From contig ML991853.1 of the NCBI GenBank assembly GCA_010094025.1, positions 53,028-117,027 on the forward strand: a DNA stretch of 64,000 nucleotides, written 5' to 3'. This document shows, in pieces, positions 11,755-22,800 of this stretch; within the stretch, counting starts at the first letter, position 1, and each line of letters begins with the position of its first letter. The position numbers were made by a program, and so were the translations under genes. The stretch is from Viridothelium virens (taxonomy: Eukaryota > Ascomycota > Dothideomycetes > Trypetheliales > Trypetheliaceae). The notes beneath the pieces are model-generated. The model was not told the origin of the DNA. It made no database searches and saw only the letters and a list, made by a program, of their open reading frames with translations.

Positions 11755-13218
11755 ATGTCCATAGCAGTCCTCCCTCAACAGTCTCGCCTCTCTAGCTCCC
11801 CAGCAATGGGATCTGGGACGCCTTCCAAGCTCGACGAAAGACGTGTTCTTGGCGATCTATCACCCAATTCAAAGATTGTTTCGAAGACGTCAACTGTTGC
11901 CGACTTTCGAAGCTCCAAGGCACTATTCGAAGCCGAACATAAAACGCTACAATTATTCCCCTCAGTGGAGCTTTCCACCGCCGCGGATGCCAGCCGCCAG
12001 CCAAGTCCTATGCGGATAGGTCAAAAACGAAGAATTGACCAAGTTGATGGTTATGTCGAATGCCCAGTCCAGGGTGTTAAAAACGTGCGGGATCGTGCAG
12101 AAGATGAGATAAAGTCTGCCCAATCAAGCGATCCTCAAGCCCCACCATGCTCACCAAGTGTCTCTGTACGCTCTCCCTCCCACGAATTCACGCGCGTGCT
12201 AACATTTAGCAAGTCTACAACAGACGAAGCTGACGCACCCGACGAAGAAGATCTACCGCGTCCCAAGCTCGGGTCCCAGGACTCATCCGTGACCCAAGCA
12301 TCTTTCTCCTCGTTAATTGACTACAATCCGCACAGCGCATCTTCACAGCAAGAGAAGGGACATGAGATAGCAGACACAGAAGATGCCGAAGCCACGCTTG
12401 CGAAAACTGTATGTTGAGGTCTCCTCAAACGACGCGTCGAAACTTCTAGGAAGCAGATTGGATGGTGATACTAACATTCCTATTCTCAGAGAGCCGAAGT
12501 TTTGCGTCTTCGACTTCGTGTTGCAATGTACAAGGTGCAGACCAATCAGATCAACGTCCCCCTATCACGACTCCAACTCAGGTCCTCTCCTGCAACAACA
12601 CAGCCTAACACTCCCACCCAATCTTCGCCTGGCATGATGCCCTCGCCTGCAAAATCCTCGAGGTGGGGCTCGATCCATGAGCCACAATCATCGTCCAAAG
12701 TTTCCCACGCGTCGATACGCATGCAGACCCCAACACCAAAACCGTCTGCCATATCTCCTATCCTGGGCTCACCACTCAGAATCGCTAGTTCGGGAAAGAC
12801 CAGCGACATTCGAGAGACGAATGGAACCGAGCTTGGGCCGTCGACCGGATCCAGGAATATGTCAAGAATACTTTCTGGGCCGGTGCTGAGGCCTACAGCC
12901 TATTCCTCTCGATTCATAGAAGCCCCCTCTGAGCCAAAGATGGAAAATACGACCAAAGATGTCTCGCAACACAGCCGCTCATCATCGTCCGTTTCCTACG
13001 GATCTAGGACGGAAGTTGCCTCCTCAACAGGCTCGTCTAGCGAAGCATTGCAAAGCCAATCCGCTAGTTCAGGAGTCGGCCAAGCAGATCCCGCAGTAAG
13101 TACAGCAGACTTGTTGCTCAAGCCAGTACAAGACTTTGAAATGACAAACGGGGAGGATACGGCAGTCAACGGGCTACTCGAATTGATGCATGCGAATGTG
13201 TCTGGCACAGCGTCATAA
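11755..13218 (+). CDS. Whi5/Nrm1-family cell-cycle transcriptional repressor
   Basis: Exons 11755-12408 and 12490-13218, with an 81-nt intron (GTATGT donor, perfect TACTAAC branch, TCTCAG acceptor), give 460 residues. The second exon opens with the GTB-type motif of Whi5/Nrm1 proteins: AEVLRLRLRVAMYKVQTNQ, about residues 220-238. In yeast this segment binds SBF/MBF to repress G1/S genes, and G1 cyclin-CDK phosphorylation relieves it. The rest is Ser/Pro-rich and disordered, with many SP/TP sites, a KRR basic patch and an early RVLGDLSPN motif, as expected for a CDK-regulated nuclear protein. The intron splits the protein just before the motif. I chose the ATG at 11755; upstream frame is open but lacks an ATG. 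Whether it is the Whi5 or Nrm1 counterpart cannot be told. Confidence 0.85.
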
Positions 13219-13869
13219 TATGGAAAAGAGCCAGTAGTTTCCCGCTCTCTTCACAAGAAGTCCAGCATTTTGGTCTCGTGTCAGTGTGGAATCTCTTTTA
13301 CGACTTGCATGTCTTTGCATCTAGACTTTACGTAGCGGCGGCATTGAGATCTGCATCATCAAGCGACATAGCATGTTCACGCTTTTTTCAGTACTCGACA
13401 TCTTGACATCAAACTAAAACTCGTAGCAGTATGACCATGAATGTCCCCTTGATATATTAAAAAATGAACATATCAAAGTCCAATTCGGATTTTCTACTCG
13501 CGTTCTCACGTGATACCGTGACATCCCCCGCATTCTTCCCGTTGTAACCTATTTTACTAGTCGACGGAATCGATTTGTCCGTCCTGGCGTCCGATCCCTG
13601 CAGACCCTGAATATCTCGGGCGCGCAGAGGGGCAAGGAAGTACATAAATCTACACGGCTCGGCAGATCTAGCCTGAAGGTATCACTTCCAGTGGGTGGGA
13701 AAACTCATGCAAATCGTAGTTTGCATCTTCATCTCGGTAGCCTTCGGGCGCTTCCCGAGGGCGGAAAGGCCAGACATGGATACGAGACATCCTTTAATAT
13801 GGCATGCGTTTGGCTATATATCTTCATCGAGAAGACCTGAAGGATAACGAGGCAATGTTGTGTCCAAAT
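13219..13869. other. Intergenic region upstream of the polygalacturonase
   Basis: Holds the 3' region of the Whi5/Nrm1-like gene and the promoter of the GH28 gene. No gene seen. Confidence 0.45.
13811..13820 (+). promoter_or_regulatory. TATA-like element of the GH28 gene
   Basis: A CTATATATCT sequence lies about 50-60 bases upstream of the proposed ATG at 13870. Position and sequence fit a core promoter of a highly inducible secreted enzyme; this is inference. Confidence 0.35.
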
Positions 13870-15150
13870 ATGAGGTCTTCCGGTACGTGACTCAGACTGG
13901 CTCTGGCTGCCCAAATTGACGACCTTTTATCAGCGATCGTAGCTCTCCTCGCCAGCGCGTCATTGGTTTTATGCGCGTCAACTACCACAGCAGCAACGAC
14001 TGCGTGCACAGTTACGGCATATTCCGCTCTCGCGTCGGCTACCGCGTCTTGTACGGATTTGACTCTCGAGAATATTGCCGTGCCCGGAGGCCAGACCCTC
14101 GATCTCTCTAAATTGAAGGCAGGAACGACAGTGAGGTTTGCGGGCACGACAACATTTGGGTATCACGACTGGGATAGTGACTTGATTGATGTTGGCGGCA
14201 CCAATATCACCGTGACTGCAGAAGCAGGTGCCATCATCGACGGCAACGGTCAATCTTGGTGGGACGGCCAAGGCTCAAACGGGGGCATTGCCAAGTGTGT
14301 CTCCTATCTGAGAGGCTTCGTCATGTCCCCAAAGACTGACTTCGAATAGGCCGGACCACTTTATCGGCGTCAAGCTGCTCGGCAACTCTGTAATCCAAGG
14401 TCTCTACATCCAGAACTACCCTGTTCACTGTTTCTCCATCAGCAACAGTGCCGGCCTCATCCTTGAGAACATCATTCTCAACAATACTGCCGGTAATGCG
14501 CCCAATAACCGTTCCGATGGTCTACCAGCCGCACACAATACGGATGGCTTCGACATTTCCGGATGCAACAACACCATCCTTCGCGATTCGAGCGTCTACA
14601 ACCAGGATGACTGTGTTGCCGTTACTTCAGGAAATGGTATCACTGTCAATGGGATGTATTGCGATGGTGGCCACGGTCTGAGCATCGGCAGCATTGGGGG
14701 AAAATCTAACAACAATGTAACGAATGTCTTGTTCGAGAACAGCGTCATCTTGAACAGCCAAAATGGTGCAAGGATAAAGACGAACTACAATACCACTGGT
14801 TACGTAGCTGGGTAATCTGCTTTTGCCCCGATCACTCTTTGCTAAGTGTGCTAATCAATACAAACAGCATCGCTTACCAGAATATTACCGTCAGCAACAT
14901 CTCCAACTACGGCATTGACATCCAACAGGATTACCTGAATGGTGGACCCACTGGCACTCCCAGCAGCGGCGTTATCATTACAAACATCACCATGACTGAT
15001 ATCCACGGGACGGCAGAGTCCAGCGCGAAGGACTACTACATTCTATGTGGCTCGGGAAGCTGCTCAGACTTTACATTCAATGATATAAATATCACTGGTG
15101 GCACGAATGATAGCTGTAACGTGCAGCCAACGGGGGACTTCATGTGCTAG
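13870..15150 (+). CDS. Secreted endopolygalacturonase (GH28)
   Basis: Four exons, 13870-13882, 13934-14294, 14350-14811 and 14868-15150, with introns of 51, 55 and 56 nt, give 372 residues. The tiny first exon restores an ATG and a signal peptide (about residues 1-19); without it the frame has no ATG. The right-handed beta-helix carries all four GH28 signatures: NTD (188-190), QDD (210-212), GHG with the conserved His (232-234) and RIK (266-268). Asp190, Asp211 and Asp212 are the expected catalytic acids and His233 assists. Endopolygalacturonases hydrolyse alpha-1,4 linkages of homogalacturonan outside the cell, for plant-wall breakdown. The length matches the family. The second and third introns are well supported; the first is the least certain. 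Confidence 0.9.
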
Positions 15151-17141
15151 ATACTAGGTGAAGAGCTGAACAACGTCCCTTTATATGAAGTCATAATGAT
15201 GTACGATGGTACGATGGCCCACTTTGAAAACGTTACTAAGCTGTCTTGAATGCCAGGCCCTTCGTTCGTTGTCCTATTCTGGAACCAATGAATTGGAAAG
15301 CATTTCCAAACCGTTAGCCATTGAGTTCCTCACCTTTAGCGGCACTGAAGTGCATTTGATTCCCAGGCCAGCCCAGTAGACTTTGTTTGACACTTTGTTT
15401 CTACTTTCCTCGTCATCTCAATGAAAATGTCATTCGTGAAGAGCCGTAAACTCATTTGTCAAAATTTCCCCGATCTTTTCGTCCCTGGGAGCATTCGGTT
15501 CAAGTACGGCACCGATAGTACTTACGCTCCATCATCTCAACGCTAATCTTTCATAAACATAGGCTTGCTTTTTTCCGATAAAGCGCTGGCCGCTACTTAA
15601 AGGCACTGTACGGCCTGGGTCCTCCAGCGACCCTGGATTCAGTAACGCTACTACCGTCATCCCCGTTTCTGAGTACACTACCATCTCTGGTCACCCGCCC
15701 TGATATGACGCAGAAGCGGGTAGAAGCTTGCTCTTACAGCTATGTTTGGAGCCCGTGGCATATCAAGAGATCCTGCAGCGCCCTAACAAGACAATCGGCA
15801 TGCCAATAGCACGGGACCGGGTGAGGGGACTCAGCACGCGAGCGCTGAATGACTAGCAGACACAAGCATGCCCATCGATCCTTATGCGTGGGGTATATAT
15901 AGGAAAAATGTGCTTTTGCCGTTTTCTTTTGTGGATCTGAGGCGGCTTGGCTAGCATTAGCCATGAAAAAGTGGAGGGCACGTTCAGTCACTGTGGGACG
16001 CGGTTATGAGCTCTGAACAACGACTATGCCGATCCTTAGACTTCTCGCCCCCAGTAGCAGGTAGGCTAGGTGACCGAAATTCTAAAATATGTGATATCAC
16101 ATAATAGATGCCAAGGTTCTCTAGTGACAATACCGTCCTTTGCTAGAGATACTACCATCATTGCGTTCTTTAAGCTCAACACACGGTGTCCACCGGGATG
16201 AGAATTAAAGTTTCGTGACGAGATTCTAGCGAAAGCGGGACGCCCAATGTCCAGGATCCAATGGGACATGGCGGGGTGCTCTACGTTCGAAGCTTCTCTA
16301 ACCGCTTCTTGTTGTGACACCTCTCTTATCTCAGACACAGGATACACGAAAATCATCCTAGTCACGCTCAGTGTTCTCGGGCTATTGTGTGACTACTTCT
16401 CCCAAGATATCAAGTGTAATGCTCCGACACGATGCGCTGGGATAGCTTTTTTCGGTCCTGACGCGGGGAATCCCTTCTCGCATAGAAGCTAAGTGCCATT
16501 TATCTCCTCGTCTTGTCGCCTCGTGGCCAAGGGCTCGAATATAACTACACAGTCTGCGTCGTGGGAAATATTTAATATATGACAACGCGGGATTCGAGAT
16601 TATTCGGGTTCGACGGAATTGGGGTTGTATATCTGACTATCGAAGCTTGACAGCCGCCAGCCTGCGCATACCATCAAACGGATCATCCATTCAGCCATGG
16701 CGGAAGAATTTTTGATTCGGGCCTGGTGGACCATGTGCATTTGCTCACATAAATCAGTTCTCTTCTAGTCGGATCGATTAGTGAGAAAATCTGCGGTATT
16801 TCGGTCCGGCCCCCTGCGAGCCATGGAATTATGTACTTATGTACAAAGGTGCGGCAATGCACGCTGATTGGCTCGATGGGCAAGCTCGGCAGCTTGCACT
16901 TTCAGACGAGTCGCAAAATGAACTAGTGAACTTCCCACTTTACGGGAAAGGATCTATTCACCCCGATAGAGCCTGAATCGGACTGCCTATGGAGAAAATG
17001 AAAATTCCGGGGCAAAGGGAACAAGTCTCCACAATGAGGAAAAGATATAAGGCGGCTCCATTTTCCACCAGGCGCGCGATGTAAGATAGATAGCATAAGG
17101 CTCCTTGCGTCCAGTACTATTGTATTACCTGTGTCTTTGAG
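15151..17141. other. Long intergenic region
   Basis: About 2 kb with no recognisable gene. The last part is the promoter of the esterase: a GATATAAGG TATA-like element lies at about 17043-17051, and a CCGGGG at 17007-17012 fits the CreA consensus SYGGRG. One such hexamer is weak evidence for carbon repression. Confidence 0.45.
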
Positions 17142-18224
17142 ATGGTCAACTTACATGTATCTGCTCTGGTTTTGACCTTGGCTACTCTTAGCCATACCCA
17201 GGCCACTCGATTTCTCGGACGCGTCGATCCTACCACGAAACAGCTGACCTGGCCAGGTACTGGTATAGCCTTCAATTTCACTGGGACCCAGGCCGTCATC
17301 AATTTTTCAGATGTCTCAGGCGACAACAGTCTGGCTATGGTCATCGATAACGGGACGCAGATGGTGATATCAAACGTTACAAGCAATAGCATTTCCACCC
17401 CAACGCTACAGCAAGGCAGCCATAGTGTTGTTCTTCGTAGACGCTCGGAAGCCCTATACGGAACGCTCACATTTGAAAATGTGACTACAACGGGCACACT
17501 CGATACGGATTTAGCTCCGGCTCGTCGAATCGAGTTTATTGGCGATTCGATTACTGTCGGCTACGGCGAAGCTGGTACTTTTCCTTGTACGAACACTGCA
17601 GCTGTGGAAGACGCGCCTAATACTTACGGAGCTCTGACGGCTGGTAACCTCTCCGCTGATTACAGCCTCGTGGCTTGGAGTGGCAAAGGATTGATACGTA
17701 ATTATGTTACCCTGACTCCGGATACTAGTCCGATTATGCCGGAGCTCTGGACCCGCTATGGAGCTCTCGATGCTGACAACACGTATACTTTTCCAACAGC
17801 TGCGACACCCCAGGCTGTGGTCATCAACCTTGGCACCAACGACTATTCCTACCAATTAACGAACTCGTCGGGAGCTACCTTTTCTGCGCGGCCGCCTTTG
17901 AACAATGTAACATACAAACAAGCCTATGTCAAATTCATCCAAACCGTTCAATCACACTATCCTCAGGCCAACTTTTTCCTCACTTCCAGTCCTCTGCTCA
18001 GTGACACCTATCCGACCACTGCGGATATGCAGCACACCAGTCAAGCCAATGCCATCAAGGCCGCCATTGCTCAGCTTAACAGCACCAAACTTCACTTCGT
18101 GGATTTCCCACCGCAGCCAGGCACAAATGACACTATCGGGTGCGACTATCATCCAGGACCTTTCGAACATCAAGCAATGGCTGCAATACTGACTCCAGCG
18201 ATCAGGAGCGTTCTAGGGTGGTAA
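17142..18224 (+). CDS. Secreted GDSL/SGNH acetylxylan esterase-like (CE2 type)
   Basis: A single exon of 360 residues. The N-terminus is a signal peptide (about 1-21). A jelly-roll-like N-terminal domain (about 22-125, FLGRVDP and FNFTGTQ regions) precedes the SGNH hydrolase domain, which is the architecture of carbohydrate esterase family 2. Block I is EFIGDSITVGYG with nucleophile Ser136; block III is GTND (about 229-232); Asp335 and His337 in DYHPG complete the triad. CE2 enzymes remove O-acetyl groups from xylan and other sugars. Many N-glycosylation sequons fit secretion. It lies 2 kb from the GH28 gene on the same strand, so both may serve plant-wall degradation; co-regulation is inference. 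Confidence 0.88.
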   Translation: MVNLHVSALVLTLATLSHTQATRFLGRVDPTTKQLTWPGTGIAFNFTGTQAVINFSDVSGDNSLAMVIDNGTQMVISNVTSNSISTPTLQQGSHSVVLRRRSEALYGTLTFENVTTTGTLDTDLAPARRIEFIGDSITVGYGEAGTFPCTNTAAVEDAPNTYGALTAGNLSADYSLVAWSGKGLIRNYVTLTPDTSPIMPELWTRYGALDADNTYTFPTAATPQAVVINLGTNDYSYQLTNSSGATFSARPPLNNVTYKQAYVKFIQTVQSHYPQANFFLTSSPLLSDTYPTTADMQHTSQANAIKAAIAQLNSTKLHFVDFPPQPGTNDTIGCDYHPGPFEHQAMAAILTPAIRSVLGW

Positions 18225-19801
18225 TTTAGTCTCACAAGAATTATCAATTCAAGTTAAAAAGAAAGACAAGCATTTTCACGATCAACAAAAACTTAGTAGC
18301 CCAAATGAGCGCTAGGACAATAAGTAGCTGCTGACTGGGTAAGTTGGGCCCCTTGAGTTGGAAACTGAGACCGTCACCCACAGGCGTAGTAGTCGCTGTA
18401 GGAGCATTGCTGAGGCCGCCTATAATGAGTGGCATCAAACCGTTGCCTTGCGTATCTACCCGTGTATCTAGTCGCGTGCTGCATTTGGATCTTAGCCTAA
18501 CCTCTCAGGCGATTGCTGAGCGCCTGCAACCTGCCAAGTTTGCACCCAGCGTAGGTCGGGGGTTAACTCATTATTGTTCGTTACAGAGCTCGAACGGCAC
18601 AAATACATCCCCCCCCGGGCGTCGAGGGAAGCCATATCATGCTCGATCAACGTCTGAGATTGTATGCATTCAACACAGATTCGATGATCGTCCAATCTTA
18701 TGTCGTCAATGTCTTCTATTTGAAGTCCTCTTTGTAGGTTCGGCCTCGAAGCCTGGAAAGCAAAAGGTACAACCATATCTATCGTGGAACGGCTGCGATA
18801 TCGCGCGAAAGTCCTTCCGGCTGGAATCATCGAGACACTTCAAATCTTCCGTCTTCTTGTCACCCCCTTAACTCTCACCCTTGTGGTCGCAAAACTTTGT
18901 CTAAATGCGAGACCAACAGGCTCGGCTTACTAGAAGCGGCGGGAGGGTATTCGAGCTACGCGGGTGACTAAGGAGTTGAAAATTTGCCCAGGATCTTGCT
19001 GGGACCAAGAGAACAATAAGACTCGAAAGCGCATGAAGTTATATGTCGGCGTGATAGGATAATTCCTCAGAATGATGCTAAGCATGAATGATGAAAGCTG
19101 AGCCAGAAGTGAAGTCGTCTGCAGGACTTCCGACCATTCTGCTCCCGGGCCGACTCCACTGGACAGCCTCTCTGACGATGCCCCTAAGGTATGAAGGGTA
19201 TGCTTGAATAGTTTGGCATTGGCTCCGCCAGCAGAAGGGGAATCAGTCGCGTGGAAAGGAGATTTCATCCCTTTGCAAGAGGCAGCATCTCCGCGTCCAG
19301 CCTTCAACTACAACGTATCTGAATCATGATCGAGTTTGGGAGCAATCACATTAAAAAGTCTGATTCTTTTACATTATTCGGTACTGCGTTCCGGTAATTG
19401 AAGGGGTAAGCTACTGTCGTTTCAGTCGGGACTATATCCCGTTGTCGTGAACGCCCGATCTATCGGGTAAAATACAAATAAATAGATGAGTGCCCGGACG
19501 CCGCGCTGCCCACCACCGCAGGCTATGCAGATGTACTGTGCATTGGAAAATATCGAAGATAGTACTAATAGATGACCACCGATGCAAGCGTGTGTCGCAT
19601 GTGTTGTTGCCGTTTTTTGAGAATGAGAATGGTCTTGGAGCGTCTTCTGCGGTGATTGAAGTATCGTCAAGACTCGGTTCCTCGCAGAGAAATCAACGCA
19701 TCTCAGAATCTATGCCATCGAAAGGGTACTTTCCACGGCTCAGACACACCTCTTCCTTGCTTTGCTTTGTTTGCAAAGTGCGGCAGCTTTCTCGAGTTCT
19801 C
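18225..19801. other. Intergenic region between convergent genes
   Basis: About 1.6 kb between the esterase and the 3' end of MOT1. A C-run lies at about 18610-18617. The open frames here (18344-18871 plus, 18930-19307 minus) have no recognisable domain and overlap each other; I regard them as chance. Confidence 0.45.
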
Positions 19802-22800
19802 TCATTTGTTCATCGTTAATAGGAATTTCTCCAAATCATACTCCTCCTCATATTGTCGTTCATCCCACAGCTCGCCCAACTCGTCTAAGAATCCTTTCTT
19901 ACCCTTCTCCCGCACCTCGCCAGTGGCGTCTACCGCCATCGCATCCTCGTCGTCTCCTTCGCCGATCTTGTCTGCATTGGACGGCGCTGGTAACGCAGCG
20001 GAAGAGGTATCATCGATGTTGAATAGGTCGAGAATCTGGTCTGTACCCATGGTACCAAGGCCCGCGTTCTGCTGATTGACGACTGTGGAGGCCATGTCGA
20101 TTTTGAAACGTTGGAGGCTACAGCAAGTCGTCAGTTCCTGCACTTGAGGGAAGGAATGAAAAGTAATGCAATTTAGAGAACAGTCAGAAAGGACTTACTT
20201 CAGAATCTTTTCCTCCACTGTCCCGCGAGTGACCAGGCGATACACATTCACGACTCTCTTTTGGCCAATGCGATGAGCACGATCCATGGCCTGCAAGTCA
20301 CGCTGCGGATTCCAGTCGTGCTCGACGAAGATGACAGTATCTGCGCCTGTTAAGTTCAATCCCAGACCTCCCACACTAGTGGTGAGGAGTAGGCAATCGT
20401 ATGACGGATCGCTGTTGAACTTGTTAACAATGCTTTGCCGCTGGCTTGCCTCGACCGAACCATCAAGACGTAGTTTCGTTGCAAGGGGCAATGTGGCACT
20501 AAGGTGCTGTGAGACGGTATCAAGCATTTCTTTCATCTGGCAGAAGATGAGTGCTCGGTGAGGAGCAACGGCTTCTGATGCATCTGGGACGGTTTCAGCG
20601 CCGTTTGCCGAGGCGGACTCGACGCCAATGCCACAATCGATTAGAAGGTCTCGCAGTGCACCCAATTTTGGTGCATGGACGGGATCTGTGAGCGGGGGCG
20701 AGTTCGTCTTGGCAAGGGCCCTCTTCACATCATCGTATTGTTTATGACCCTCTTTCAGCACCAACGAGGGTGCATTGCAGAGCTTGCGCATGTATTGAAG
20801 AGCCTGAAAGATATGCTGCTTGGCCTCTTTGTCGGCTTGACCAGCCATCTCCTTGACTTTCGCACCTTCTTTTTTGGTGAAATCCTCGAAAATTTTACGT
20901 TGTAGATCGCTAAGGTCGCAGTAATAGTTTTGAAGAATTTTTGGTGGAAGGTCATTGAGTACCTCTTCCTTAAGACGACGTAGAAGGAAGGGCAACACTT
21001 GTTTGTGAAGTGCCTCGATGGCAAGAGCGCCTGCTTCTTGTTCTTTAGAGGAAGATTTCGAGAACCGGCTAGCGGCAATAGGTTTGGCAAATCGATCTTG
21101 GAAGACTTTCTCGGTGCCGAGGAAGCCAGGCATAAGAAAATCAAACAAAGACCAGAGTTCAAGCACGTTGTTTTGAATAGGTGTTCCGGAAAGGATGAGG
21201 CGATGATTGCTCTTGAGACGCTTGACAGCTTGCGTGAGTTTAGTCTTCGGATTCTTGATCAAGTGCCCTTCATCAAGCACACAATAGTTCCAGTTCTGTG
21301 CTGCGAGGGTATCGATGTCATTGCGACAGACGTCATAGGTGGTGATGACAATATCGGTAGATCCAATGGATGATTTGAGTTTGTTACGAACTCCTGGCGC
21401 GCCGACATACGTAAGGACAGAAAGAAACGGCGCAAATTGGCGGATCTCTTGACCCCAGTGACCAGACAAAGACGGTGGGCAGACTATGAGCGAAGGCAGT
21501 CGTCGACTATCTTGCGATCCAGTCTTTGTGAATTCTTCTGCGCGCAGATGATGGTCTGAAGCAACGATACACAGGGTTTGTAGTGTCTTACCAAGACCCA
21601 TGTCATCGCAGAGAATACCGTGCAGATGATACCGGTTGAGGAATGCAAGCCAGTTGACGCCTTCTTGCTGATACGAGCGAAGCTCTGCTTTGATTGCGAC
21701 AGGAATTTGGAAAGGTTCGACTTTCTTCGGATCGAGCATTTGAGCGATGAACTTCCTTTCCCGATCTCGTCCTTGGAGAAGCTCCTGGGATAGTCCCGGC
21801 GGATCCTCAATTCCGGCCTCGAGAGGTACAAGCTTGACTAGATGTGCAAAGGTCGTCGTAGCTATGAGGCGAATGTCGTCGTCAGAATCGCTCATACGCC
21901 CGAGAACAGGGACTAAAAGGAATATCACGTATGGCAGAATGCCGTCTTCCATGACGTGAATGAGATGATATACGCATTCAATAGCGCCTTGACGGATGTG
22001 GACATCCAGGGCATTACTAATGCCAGGAAGGACCTTTTCAACAAGCATGGTAATGCCTTGAACAGTGACGACACTGCAAATCGTAGCAAAGCATTTTGCT
22101 GCCGCGTATCTGAGAACAGCAAGCTTCGACTGGAGTGCTCGCGCGATAAAAGGGAGTAGACCCAAGACAAAAGCATGCAGACCTGGATGGAACTTGGGCA
22201 CCAATGCGCGTAAGGTTGAAAGTGCATCCACAGCCTCCTGACCATGGGTGACACCAGGCTCCAAGATGTCTCCTGGTAGATCCGCTTCGAAGACCCGCTG
22301 AATTGGCTCTTCAATGATGTCTTTCAGCGCCGAACATTTCTCAAATAATGACGGGCCAAATTTGGCGCACAGTTGCTCCAGAGCCTCTTTCGCACCACGT
22401 CTAGTGATCCTTGCGGCTTTGACAGCCTGTGCACGAGCCTTTGCGTCTTCGAATTCCTGGATATGCTCGTCTTTCATCAGTGACAAGATACCATTTTTAA
22501 TGTGTGCGCTAGGGGAAAATTCTGGCGTCTCGGAAGTCTCCGCACAGCAAAATTTGATAAGGTTGACGGTAACTTTATTGATTGGTTGTGATTTGCCGGC
22601 CTCGGAGAATTGCTCGATAAGTCGAACGACAGCTGCGGCAGCGCGCTTCTGCAGCTCCATGTTTTCTTCTGTCTTGACACTGTCCATCATGCCTTTGATA
22701 GTGGCACTAGCCTTCTTAGGGACGTCCCCAAAGGCAACCACAGCCGCTGCAGCCGCAGCTCGGATACGAATGTCGCGCTGATCTTTGACGGATTTGGCCT